Source: Lachnospiraceae bacterium MD335 (lineage in GTDB: Bacteria > Bacillota > Clostridia > Lachnospirales > Lachnospiraceae). Taken from it: a stretch of 64,000 bases of DNA. The notes beneath the pieces were generated by a model. The model worked only from the letters and a program-made list of their open reading frames with translations, was not told where the DNA came from and made no database searches. Positions within the stretch are counted from its first letter, which is position 1, and every line of letters starts with the position of its first letter. The stretch is from assembly GCA_000403335.2 (NCBI GenBank), contig KE159628.1:552241-616240 (forward strand), written 5' to 3'. This document shows, piece after piece, positions 28,890 through 36,624 of this stretch. The position numbers were made by a program, and so were the translations under genes.

Positions 28890-29237
28890 TTGAATTACCA
28901 AGAGTACAGAGAGTCCCTTAACCAAAAACTGGCTGAAAAAGTACAGCGTGAGCTTGCCGATTTCCGTGAGGATATTCTAAGCAAGAGTCCACAGGAAGTT
29001 TACAATGCTGCATATCAAATCATCATAAAGAGTGATATTGCAGAGTGCTTTTCCGAAGCGGATTATTCCCCGCAGGCGGCAAAAGCCCTTATGAAATCCC
29101 CGAATCTTTTGCAGGATGTCTATGAAGAATGGATTGGACGGGAGGATTCCCACATGGATGAGCTGCACCAGACTATCGCAGATTTTAAATCCTATATGGT
29201 TAAGACGGAAAAGATTTTGTCTGGGAAAGAGAGGTGA
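28890..29237 (+). CDS. DUF3848 family protein
   Basis: A 115-residue protein with a TTG start (TTGAATTACCAAGAG) seven bp after AAGGAGG. It matches the DUF3848 family of conjugative-element accessory proteins in Clostridia: a helical N-terminus and a central SDIAECF...ALMKSPNLLQDVYEEW segment. Function unknown. It lies 10 bp before the DUF3991/Toprim gene and is co-transcribed with it. Confidence 0.75.
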   Translation: MNYQEYRESLNQKLAEKVQRELADFREDILSKSPQEVYNAAYQIIIKSDIAECFSEADYSPQAAKALMKSPNLLQDVYEEWIGREDSHMDELHQTIADFKSYMVKTEKILSGKER

Positions 29238-29247
29238 GCGTGCTTGG

Positions 29248-30237
29248 ATGAGAAGTAACAGACCTTATGTGCAGATAGCCCCCGACGTGCTTGAGCAGGC
29301 AAGGCAGATAGACCTACTCTCCTATCTTCGGGCTTACGAGCCGAGCAACCTTGTCAAAGTCAAAGGCACAACGAACGTCTACTGTACCGCCGAACATGAC
29401 AGCCTAAAGATTTCCAACGGCAAATGGTACTGGTGGTCGAGGGGCTTTGGCGGCTACTCTGCCCTTGACTATCTGATGAAAGTCAAGGAATACGGTTTTG
29501 TGGAAGCCGTGGAAATCCTTACGGGGCAGACGATGGCGGACTGGAAGCCGCCGCCCCCTGCCGTAAAAAAAGACGAGCCAAAGGTGCTGCTCCTGCCGCC
29601 GAAAAATAAGGACTGCGGAAAAGTGACGGAGTATCTTTTCGGTCGTGGCATTGACTATCAGCTTATCCAAGAGTGCATTGCCGAGGGGATTATTTTCGAG
29701 AGTGCCGACTACCACAACGCCGTTTTTATCGGGAAAGATGAAAGCGGGACGCCAAAATACGCCGCCTGCCGTGGCACAATGGGGAACTTTAAGCGGGACG
29801 CATCAGGCAGCGACAAGCGGTATTCGTTTCGGCTTCTGGCAAAAGAGCCGACCGATGCCGTGCATTTATTTGAAGCTGCCATTGATTTATTATCCTACGC
29901 CACCTATTTAAAATGCGAGGGCAGGGATTATAAGGCAGAGAATCTTCTCTCCCTGTCGGGCGTATATCAGCCGAAGAAAGAGCTGAAAGAAAGCAAAATC
30001 CCCGTTGCCCTCACGACTTTTTTGAAAGCAAACCCGCAAATCAAGACCATATTTCTGCATCTGGATAAGGACAGGGCAGGTCGTTTATGTACCGCCGCTC
30101 TGAAAGAATTGTTGCAGAAAGACTACCGAATCGTTGATGAACCGCCGCCAGCCGGCAAGGACTTCAACGATTTTTTAATGTCCTATCTGGGGATTGCAAG
30201 GCAGAAACCGAGCCGTGAAAGGGGGGATGCCCGCTGA
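29248..30237 (+). CDS. DUF3991/Toprim-domain protein (mobile-element primase-like)
   Basis: A 329-residue protein. The start at 29248 (MRSNRPYVQIAPDVLEQAR) follows GAGGTGAG; the frame is open further upstream but overlaps DUF3848. Residues 10-100 hold the zinc-finger-like/DUF3991 region (YCTAEHDSLKISNGKWYWWSR in parts), followed by GRGIDYQLIQECI and a C-terminal Toprim fold with FLHLDKDRAGR as acidic centre. Such proteins are thought to act in DNA processing or replication of conjugative elements, as truncated primases without a helicase part. Confidence 0.8.
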   Translation: MRSNRPYVQIAPDVLEQARQIDLLSYLRAYEPSNLVKVKGTTNVYCTAEHDSLKISNGKWYWWSRGFGGYSALDYLMKVKEYGFVEAVEILTGQTMADWKPPPPAVKKDEPKVLLLPPKNKDCGKVTEYLFGRGIDYQLIQECIAEGIIFESADYHNAVFIGKDESGTPKYAACRGTMGNFKRDASGSDKRYSFRLLAKEPTDAVHLFEAAIDLLSYATYLKCEGRDYKAENLLSLSGVYQPKKELKESKIPVALTTFLKANPQIKTIFLHLDKDRAGRLCTAALKELLQKDYRIVDEPPPAGKDFNDFLMSYLGIARQKPSRERGDAR

Positions 30238-30311
30238 CTGCGTGAAGATTTTTCTGTTGGAAACAACCGTAACTATCACAAAATTTCAGACCAAAAGGGA
30301 GGAAAGGCTGA

Positions 30312-30524
30312 TTGAAGAATTATGAAGTGACCCTTGTCGCCCACTATGCAAAGACCGTTTCCATCCATGCCGACAGCCCCGAACAGGCAGCGGAGAAGCT
30401 AAAGACCGTCCTGTTTGACACCGACCTTGTGAAGTTTTCCGACGGGGATTTTGTCTGCGGCGAAGCCGAGATTAACGACCCTATATGCCGCTTTCTCTGC
30501 AAAACATATTGCTGCAATTTCTGA
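30312..30524 (+). CDS. DpnD/PcfM-like protein, C-terminus altered
   Basis: A TTG start after GGAGGAAAGG gives a 70-residue protein, MKNYEVTLVAHYAKTVSIHA. Residues 1-56 match what I know as the DpnD/PcfM family (SPEQAAEKLKTVLFDTDLVKF, FVCGEAEI). The last 14 residues, RFLCKTYCCNF, are atypical and overlap the next frame, suggesting a small deletion or shift at about 30480. Confidence 0.6.
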   Translation: MKNYEVTLVAHYAKTVSIHADSPEQAAEKLKTVLFDTDLVKFSDGDFVCGEAEINDPICRFLCKTYCCNF

Positions 30525-30912
30525 TAGAAGCAAGGTTGACGTAAAACCGAAGCTGCCCACCCACTACTTTATCGACGCAGAGTGCGGCTTGCAGCTCCCT
30601 TCCATCGTGCTTCTCGAGCAGCTCCGCACGGTCAGCAAGCAGCGGCTTGAGGGGTATATCGGGCGGCTGGACAAAAAACATATCCGTGGTGTAAACCATG
30701 CGCTGGCGGTCAGCATCGGTCTTATCTCCCCCGTCCCAAACAGGCTTCAGCTCTGCTTATGCGGCACTTGTGCGGACAATTTTTACAGCACAGGTGCTTA
30801 CATCCTGCGAAGGCTTGACAAAGGGCAGACTGAGAAAGACGTATGCACATACTGCAACCAGCGGATGGGCTTTGATTATGAAGTCATACCGAAAACAGAC
30901 GGGCGGGAATGA
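30451..30912 (+). CDS. Cysteine-rich mobile-element protein; start uncertain
   Basis: The frame is open from ATG 30451, but that codon lies inside the DpnD-like gene with no ribosome binding site. Recognisable sequence begins about 30545 with PTHYFIDAECGLQLPSIVL. Near the C-terminus CLCGTCADNF and CTYCNQRMGFDYE form two Cys-x2-Cys pairs, a probable zinc-binding site. Its start may have been lost in a deletion that joined it to the DpnD-like gene. Function unknown; found in conjugative elements. Confidence 0.5.
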   Translation: MSAAKPRLTTLYAAFSAKHIAAISDRSKVDVKPKLPTHYFIDAECGLQLPSIVLLEQLRTVSKQRLEGYIGRLDKKHIRGVNHALAVSIGLISPVPNRLQLCLCGTCADNFYSTGAYILRRLDKGQTEKDVCTYCNQRMGFDYEVIPKTDGRE

Positions 30913-30938
30913 CCCGCAGGAAAGATGGGAGGAATGGC

Positions 30939-31139
30939 ATGGAAACAATTCCAGAAAGGGGACACGTCACTCACAAAGGGGCTTGCAGCGGTGCAGGCTC
31001 TTTTCCTCATCAGAGGGAAACCTTTGACGCAAAAGACAACATCCGTGTTGTCAGCATCTTCAACGGGGCGAGGACGGCAAGCGAGGTCATACACCAAGCG
31101 GCTGTCAAAAAAATCCTCTATGAGAACCCGTATGCATGA
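30939..31139 (+). CDS. Small recombinase-accessory protein (excisionase-like candidate)
   Basis: A 66-residue protein, METIPERGHVTHKGACSG, preceded by GGGAGG. Its C-terminal half (IRVVSIFNGARTASEVIHQA) aligns with the same part of the small protein at 32967-33242 (ITVKTVFDGKQSGQQAFMKL), which precedes the resident recombinase. A short gene of this type upstream of two independent large serine recombinases suggests a directionality or accessory role, which is inference. Confidence 0.55.
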   Translation: METIPERGHVTHKGACSGAGSFPHQRETFDAKDNIRVVSIFNGARTASEVIHQAAVKKILYENPYA

Positions 31140-31240
31140 CGGGAACAGCAGGCACACATTTGACCGTGCCGTTACAGCCTTATATACTGTAAGCGTAGGT
31201 TACACTTTCCTGCTGTTTCCCAAAAAGGAGGCATTTATTT

Positions 31241-32869
31241 ATGAGAGAACAGCAGAATTATACCGCAGGGATTTATTGCAGGCTGTCTTCCGAGGATTCT
31301 GCCGAGCATGAGTCCATGAGCATCGGAAACCAGAAAGCGATGCTCAGCGACTATGTGAAAAGGCAGGGATGGGAAGTCGGGGACATTTATATCGACGACG
31401 GGTACTCTGGGACGAATTTTGAAAGACCAGATTTCAAGCGGATGATAGGCGACATTGAAAACGGCAAAATCAACATGGTTGTCGTAAAGGACTTATCAAG
31501 ACTTGGGCGGAACTATATCATGTGCGGACAGTACACCGAGATTTACTTCCCCGAAAAGGGGGTGCGTTTCATTGCGGTGAATGACAATGTTGACACCATC
31601 AATAACACGGGCAGCATGGACATCACACCCTTCAAGCACATCCTGAACGACATGTACGCAAAGGACATCTCCACAAAGATAAAATCCTCACTGCACATGA
31701 AAGCGATGCGTGGCGAGTATCTGGGTGCGCTCGACCCTTACGGGTATGTCCGTGACCCGAAAGACAAGCACAAGCTGCTTGTCAATGAGGAAACAGCCCC
31801 CATCGTGAAACGCATCTTTGAGATGTGTGCGGGCGGCATGGGTTCAAGGAGCATAGCGACCACGCTTAACAATGAGGGCGTACTCTCCCCCGCAGAGTAC
31901 AACCGATTTAAAAACCACGACCCAGAGAAAGACGGGGCTTTTGTCCGTAAACGCTACTGGTGTCAGACATATATCCGAACCATGCTCCAAAATGAGATGT
32001 TTATCGGGAGCATGGTGCAGGGCAGGCATTACACACCGTCCTACCGCACAAAAAAAAGGGTAAAAAATGACAGGGAAGATTGGATTGTCGTCAAAGGTAT
32101 GCACGAGCCGATTATCTCTGAGGAACTGTTTGAGCAGGCTCAAAAGGCACTCCACTCCCGCAAAATCCAGCCCCGTAAGGACAGCCCACACCATGTAGAC
32201 CCCGATGTTTTCTCTGGGCTGTTCCGCTGCGAAGCCTGCGGGACTGCGATGCGGAAACACCGCACACATAACGGGAAATATATCTATTATGTATGCGGAC
32301 GCCACCACCAGCAGGGAAAATTCGCCTGCTCAAGCCATTACATCAACTGCGATGTGATTACCCGCCTTGTCCGTGAGGACATAAAAAGAAACGCCGTCCT
32401 ATTCGCAGAGGATACGGAACGAGCTGTCAAAGAACTGACAGAAAAGAAATGCTCTGATGACCAGAAAAAACTGTCGCAGATGAAATCCGAGCTGACCGCT
32501 TCAAGGAATCAGCTTGCAGGGCTTGACGCAAAGCTCCGACGGGCGTATGAGGACAATCTTTCTGGCAAGCTGCCAGACCACATTTTCACAATGCTTATCG
32601 GGAATTACGATGAAGAAAAAGAAACATTGCAGCGAACCATCCGTGAACTGGAAAAACGCATTGACGCTTCCAATGCCGCAAGGTCTGACGTGGAGCGTTT
32701 CTCGAAGCTAATCCAGAAGTACACCAGTTTTGAGGAACTCGACAGCTTCATGCTCCATGAGCTGATTGAGAAAATCACAATCTACGAAACGCCCAACATG
32801 GGACGTTACCGCAAAGGGAAAGAGAAAATCGTTACGATTTATTACAAGTTTGTGGGGGCGTTACAGTAA
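31241..32869 (+). CDS. Large serine recombinase of inner element
   Basis: A 542-residue intact recombinase of the TndX/Tn4451 type with AAAAAGGAGG ahead of the ATG. Order: resolvase domain with nucleophile S16 in GIYCRLSSED and VVVKDLSRLGRN; recombinase domain; zinc ribbon (CEACGTAMRKH, then later Cys and His); and a C-terminal coiled coil. Its stop codon lies 32 bp from the attR core, as expected for an integrase at the element's end. It should catalyse integration and excision at a GA/TC core. Confidence 0.93.
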   Translation: MREQQNYTAGIYCRLSSEDSAEHESMSIGNQKAMLSDYVKRQGWEVGDIYIDDGYSGTNFERPDFKRMIGDIENGKINMVVVKDLSRLGRNYIMCGQYTEIYFPEKGVRFIAVNDNVDTINNTGSMDITPFKHILNDMYAKDISTKIKSSLHMKAMRGEYLGALDPYGYVRDPKDKHKLLVNEETAPIVKRIFEMCAGGMGSRSIATTLNNEGVLSPAEYNRFKNHDPEKDGAFVRKRYWCQTYIRTMLQNEMFIGSMVQGRHYTPSYRTKKRVKNDREDWIVVKGMHEPIISEELFEQAQKALHSRKIQPRKDSPHHVDPDVFSGLFRCEACGTAMRKHRTHNGKYIYYVCGRHHQQGKFACSSHYINCDVITRLVREDIKRNAVLFAEDTERAVKELTEKKCSDDQKKLSQMKSELTASRNQLAGLDAKLRRAYEDNLSGKLPDHIFTMLIGNYDEEKETLQRTIRELEKRIDASNAARSDVERFSKLIQKYTSFEELDSFMLHELIEKITIYETPNMGRYRKGKEKIVTIYYKFVGALQ

Positions 32870-32881
32870 ACGCCCTTTATA

Positions 32882-32902
32882 CCAAAATGAACACTCGTCA
32901 TC
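32882..32902. other. attR of inner element
   Basis: Arm CCAAAATGA at 32882-32890, 10 bp, then core TC at 32901-32902. The arm is the exact inverse of the attL arm at the same distance from the core. To the right lies the 5' part of the resident recombinase. Confidence 0.85.
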
Positions 32903-32980
32903 CTTTGAGAGCCTGCAATATATGGCAACCCGTAAATTGCTGTGAAGCTGCTGTAATGCTGCGAAATTAGAATCCATCAT
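32901..32980 (-). pseudogene. Resident large serine recombinase, 5' part
   Basis: Starts MMDSNFAALQQLHSNLRV at 32980 after GGAGG, and reaches the catalytic motif IYCRLSKD (nucleophile S25) before the element junction inside codon 27. Past the junction it reads a few foreign codons (ECSFWYKG) to a stop. Continuation at 20876-19304. Confidence 0.88.
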
Positions 32981-33242
32981 GCTGTCCTCCGTTTTCCGCA
33001 AAACCAACAGTTGTACCGCCAACATTTGCTTCACTGTCTTTAGTATAGTCTGTATATTGTGTTTTATCAATACTATGTGCTGATTTATCAATATAAGTAT
33101 TTTGTATATCTACCCCACTGATACGGTATTGTCTTTGTATCAGCTTCATAAATGCCTGCTGTCCGCTCTGTTTTCCGTCAAAGACTGTTTTTACTGTAAT
33201 GCCTGCTTTTGTATCGGTGCAATTACCTGTCACATTATCCAT
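32967..33242 (-). CDS. Small recombinase-accessory protein of resident element
   Basis: A 91-residue protein, best start MDNVTGNCTDTKAGITVKT at 33242 with AAAGGATT ahead (an in-frame ATG at 33260 is possible). Its end overlaps the recombinase start by 14 bp, implying translational coupling. The ITVKTVFDGKQSGQQAF core is shared with the small protein before the inner recombinase. Confidence 0.55.
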   Translation of the reverse strand: MDNVTGNCTDTKAGITVKTVFDGKQSGQQAFMKLIQRQYRISGVDIQNTYIDKSAHSIDKTQYTDYTKDSEANVGGTTVGFAENGGQHDGF

Positions 33243-33423
33243 AATCTTAATCCTTTCCATTTTCTGTAATTGCCCTGACGCTGTACAAGGATATGGACTT
33301 ATTGACAATGCCATATCCACAAGTTTCTGAAAAATGCCACAAAAAAATAGGGAAACAAATCTGAATCATCAGTTATTCCCTGCTTTATGGCTACAATATA
33401 AAATTTTTATTCTGTATACCTCA
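33243..33423. other. Intergenic region
   Basis: No gene or clear hairpin seen. The promoter of the accessory/recombinase pair should lie here, but no good -35/-10 pair is evident. Confidence 0.3.
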
Positions 33424-33852
33424 CTATACATAGTGGTTTTGCCTACAACAACATATTTCAGATAATATTTCCATAAATCTAATCACAAACGCAGGCGAGT
33501 ATACAACCTTTTCATGTTCGTAATCATATCTTATTACAGCAAAATTCAATTTTACTTTTTCTAAATGAGTTTCAAAATCATCATCCATTTTTTCTTTAAT
33601 TAGAATTTTTATACTATCATCACACTTATCATATAGCTCTTTTAAATCATGTCCTGCCACTAACTGCTTCTTAGTTTTTGTCTGAATACCATCCTTTTCA
33701 AAATTAACTAAATATTTTAAGTACAATTCACACGCTAAACATGCATTTAATTCTGTTGGTATCAATTTATTTGACTGCTTTAGTATATCCGCCGCATCTC
33801 TAAATTGATTTGCCCTATCCAAAATTTCATAATCGTTAATTTCTATATCCAT
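33424..33852 (-). CDS. HEPN-domain-like protein
   Basis: A 142-residue helical protein starting MDIEINDYEILDRANQF at 33852. The pattern ACELYLKYL followed by HDLKELYDK and FAVIRYDYEHEK is typical of small HEPN-like proteins. The classical RNase Rx4-6H motif is not clearly present, so a nuclease role is not shown. It stands alone between the recombinase unit and the Rpn-like gene; a toxin-antitoxin or defence role is possible but unproven. Confidence 0.55.
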   Translation of the reverse strand: MDIEINDYEILDRANQFRDAADILKQSNKLIPTELNACLACELYLKYLVNFEKDGIQTKTKKQLVAGHDLKELYDKCDDSIKILIKEKMDDDFETHLEKVKLNFAVIRYDYEHEKVVYSPAFVIRFMEILSEICCCRQNHYV

Positions 33853-33985
33853 CAATATATTCTCCCATTCTTATATTATGCATAAATAATTTGGTTAATG
33901 GTCTAAAATAAGGCAATGATATATGCAATGTATAACTTAATCAAAATCAAATTACTGCTTTTTTACATATTTTAACACTATCACT

Positions 33986-34903
33986 TTACACTGACTGAAG
34001 CTCTGCAAGTTGCTCCACTTCCGCAACACTAAGACCTGAATCCTCAGCAATTTCCTCTACCGTCATTTTTCCTCTTTTCAGCATTCTGAGTGCAGTTTCC
34101 TTTTTAGTTTCACTTATGCCTTTGTTTAAAATTCTTCGTGCTTCTGTTTCAATCAATGCTCCGCCCATTATATCACCTACGCCTTTCTGCACATTCTCAT
34201 ATTTCTGTGCGATTTCTTTAATCACATCACCGGAAAGCTCTATGATTGTGCGTTTGTCAAACGCCCCGATCACTCCCTGCTGTTCCAGTCCATCAAGCCT
34301 TTCCAAGATACCCTGATATTCCGCTTTCAGTTTTTCCAATTTCTGCTCGTTACTATTATACTCCGGAAAGCTGTTCTCATGTGAAAAAATGTAAAACGGA
34401 ATCAGCATCAGCAGACGTTTTTCAAAAATATCGTCAAGCGTATATTTCTGTACTTTCATAATCGGCACATCATACTGAACCGTTCCACCCGGTGTGACAA
34501 TCACATATTTCATTTTGTCCGGTGTCTTTTTGTATGTCCGAAGATACAGAACCGCCGTATTGGGAAATGTCACAGTCAATGTTTCCTCCGTAACCTCGCC
34601 CTCATCAAGCGCTATCTGCGCATCATACTCAAAAAGCCTTATGGTGATTCTTCCGTCCGGCAGGCTGCTTTCACACTCAACATGGTATTTCTTCGGTATC
34701 TTCCCGAAAACCGTAAAATTCGTATCTGTAATCCGTTCCTTGTCCGCTTCATCCTGCTGGTCTAAAAAATGTTCATTTGGGAAAAAACGGATTTCTTCGT
34801 CCCCTGTATATGTCTCCCCGAAAATCTCGTTGATTACAGGGATAATCAGTTTCCGGCAGTCATTTAAGATTGTGCGGAACGCCCCGTCATATATATTTGC
34901 CAT
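33986..34903 (-). CDS. Rpn/PD-(D/E)XK transposase-like nuclease
   Basis: A 305-residue protein. The N-terminal two thirds resemble the Rpn family (recombination-promoting nuclease/putative transposase): ITDTNFTVFG and YHVECESS supply the D and ExS of a PD-(D/E)XK-type site. The C-terminus KRGKMTVEEIAEDSGLSVAEVEQLAELQ is the helical tail common in these proteins. Such genes are scattered in Lachnospiraceae genomes; whether it moves DNA or guards it is unknown. Confidence 0.65.
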   Translation of the reverse strand: MANIYDGAFRTILNDCRKLIIPVINEIFGETYTGDEEIRFFPNEHFLDQQDEADKERITDTNFTVFGKIPKKYHVECESSLPDGRITIRLFEYDAQIALDEGEVTEETLTVTFPNTAVLYLRTYKKTPDKMKYVIVTPGGTVQYDVPIMKVQKYTLDDIFEKRLLMLIPFYIFSHENSFPEYNSNEQKLEKLKAEYQGILERLDGLEQQGVIGAFDKRTIIELSGDVIKEIAQKYENVQKGVGDIMGGALIETEARRILNKGISETKKETALRMLKRGKMTVEEIAEDSGLSVAEVEQLAELQSV

Positions 34904-34975
34904 GTGTTATTCCTTTCTTTTTTGTGGTTTTATCATATCATTTTTTCATTGCAAATTCAAGAACCGTACAGCATT

Positions 34976-35836
34976 TCACACTGTTTCATGCTTTAAAATG
35001 CCTGAAGCATTCTCCATATTTGCCCTACCCTTGCCTATCCGGTAATTCTTCCCTGAAAAAGCAACAGGAACACACCTCTCCATGATACGGTCATAGATGC
35101 GCCCATGTTCCAAATCTGCCGGATTGCACAGTTCTTCCAGTGACAGGTTTGTTGTAATGATAAACGGTTGTCCGCTTTTGTAGCGCTCATCAATCACAAG
35201 ATAAACCGTTTCCAGCGCATAGGAAGTGTCACGTTCCACGCCTAAATCGTCAATGATAAGAAGTTTGTACTGGTTCAAACTTTTCAGATACTCATTCTTT
35301 TCGCCGCTGTACAGCCCTCCGAGTGCATTTAACAGTTTCGGGAAACTTGTCATCAGCACAGGGATATTCTTCTCCATGAGCGCATTGGCAATACAGCCTG
35401 CAAGGAATGTCTTGCCTGTTCCTACATTGCCCCAGAACAATAACCCCTGCCCGTTTTTCTGAAATTCTGCAAAATGCCCCACATAACGGCGTGCATATTG
35501 GGCGCAAAGGTGCGTTTCATCACAGTTTGCAAACGTGTAATCAAAGAAAGTACTGTCCTGCAATCCTGCGCTTTTCATCTGACGGATATGCAGAAGTTCT
35601 TCCTCCTCCCTGTGTTTTTCACGCTCCCTCTCCATTTCCTCTGTCGCACACTGGCAAAGACAGCCGACAACTCGTTCCACCCCCAAGAATGAGATTTTTT
35701 TCTGCTTTTTTGTATGGCATTTTCCGCACATCAAAAGCCCCGTTTCAGTATCCATGTAAACATCAGCCGCTTTCGTCCCCTCATTTGCGGCATTTTCCAT
35801 TTCTTTCAGCACTTCATCAACAACCGCACCGATCAT
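34976..35836 (-). CDS. DnaC/IstB-like helicase-loader ATPase
   Basis: A 286-residue AAA+ protein. An N-terminal Cys cluster (CGKCHTKK, CLCQC) is followed by Walker A WGNVGTGKTF and Walker B LLIIDDLGVE, with sensor TTNLSLEEL. It should load a replicative helicase during element replication. Its start overlaps the end of the replisome-organizer gene by 4 bp. Confidence 0.85.
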   Translation of the reverse strand: MIGAVVDEVLKEMENAANEGTKAADVYMDTETGLLMCGKCHTKKQKKISFLGVERVVGCLCQCATEEMEREREKHREEEELLHIRQMKSAGLQDSTFFDYTFANCDETHLCAQYARRYVGHFAEFQKNGQGLLFWGNVGTGKTFLAGCIANALMEKNIPVLMTSFPKLLNALGGLYSGEKNEYLKSLNQYKLLIIDDLGVERDTSYALETVYLVIDERYKSGQPFIITTNLSLEELCNPADLEHGRIYDRIMERCVPVAFSGKNYRIGKGRANMENASGILKHETV

Positions 35837-36624
35837 AAGCTGTCACCCTCCTTAAAACTGCCATTATAAGTATACCCTCTCCCTGTTTCCCGTTCTTTTT
35901 TCAAGTCCGCCCTTTTCCAGCATTCCATAGTGGCTAAATGGTTTTTATATGTTCTTCCTGAATATTCCATGTATTCCGATAAATGTTCTATCATGGACAG
36001 GTAATCTGCTGGAAAGTCATTTTTCAGCGTTTCCAGTTCTCTATCCGTAAGAATGACATTCCCATATTTCCCATAAGGGCGTGGGAGAGTGCCTTTTTCT
36101 CTCTCACTCTCTCTTTTATCTAAGTTCTTATCTCTATTCTCTATACTCTTATCTCTAATCTCTGGTGGACAGAATTGGGACAAAGGTGGGACATTGTCCC
36201 GATTCTGTCCTATGTCAGTATTTTTGTCTGTCAAAAGCAACATATTCTCCTCCGCTTTCTGCCTGCGGTATCTTGCCTTGCGCTCCCCATCGGACGAACC
36301 TTTCCCCGTCATTTCCTGAATTTCCGGCATATAAAAGATGTTGTCCTCCAAGACTTCCACAAGACCAAGCTGCATAAACGCCCGCATTGCCCTCTCAACT
36401 GTGCCGACCTCATACCTTGTAAGCAGTGCAATCATCTCTGCTGAAAGCGGTGTTATCTCATTCAAGAGCAGTTTCCCGTTATGCTGTAATGATTTCAAAT
36501 ATAGCTTGAGCAGAATATTCACATAAAGGACACCATCTTTCGAGCCTTCCAGCACTACTATCTCACGCTGGTCAAAAAAATCCTCCTTGAGTTTGAGGAA
36601 ATAGTATTTCTTATTCTCTGCCAT
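35833..36624 (-). CDS. Phage-type replisome organizer/replication initiator
   Basis: A 263-residue protein starting MAENKKYYFLKLKEDFFDQRE at 36624, preceded by AAAGGGG; longer in-frame starts lie inside the relaxase gene. The N-terminal 120 residues are a winged-helix domain of the phage replisome-organizer type (YEVGTVERAMRAFMQLGLV). A hydrophilic linker follows, then a C-terminal helical part. With DnaC it forms an origin-binding/helicase-loading pair. Confidence 0.75.
   Translation of the reverse strand: MAENKKYYFLKLKEDFFDQREIVVLEGSKDGVLYVNILLKLYLKSLQHNGKLLLNEITPLSAEMIALLTRYEVGTVERAMRAFMQLGLVEVLEDNIFYMPEIQEMTGKGSSDGERKARYRRQKAEENMLLLTDKNTDIGQNRDNVPPLSQFCPPEIRDKSIENRDKNLDKRESEREKGTLPRPYGKYGNVILTDRELETLKNDFPADYLSMIEHLSEYMEYSGRTYKNHLATMECWKRADLKKERETGRGYTYNGSFKEGDSL

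Larger units (their letters stand above)
20877..32902. mobile_element. Inner serine-recombinase element (12,024 bp) inserted in resident recombinase
   Basis: Bounded by a TC/TC core (GA on the minus strand) at 20877-20878 and 32901-32902. Inside each core, after exactly 10 bp, stands a perfect 9-bp arm: TCATTTTGG at the left, CCAAAATGA at the right. It carries its own recombinase at the right end, a ParB-like fragment, an ISL3 insertion, a truncated adhesin, an AT-rich three-gene cargo, and DUF3848 and DUF3991/Toprim genes. No relaxase, coupling protein or type IV secretion genes are present, so it appears to be a deletion derivative of a larger conjugative element. Confidence 0.88.

Noticed and set aside
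36089-36377. Plus-strand small proteins opposite the replisome-organizer gene
   Set aside because: Antisense shadows of a conserved gene with Ser/Leu-rich translations and no homology recognised.
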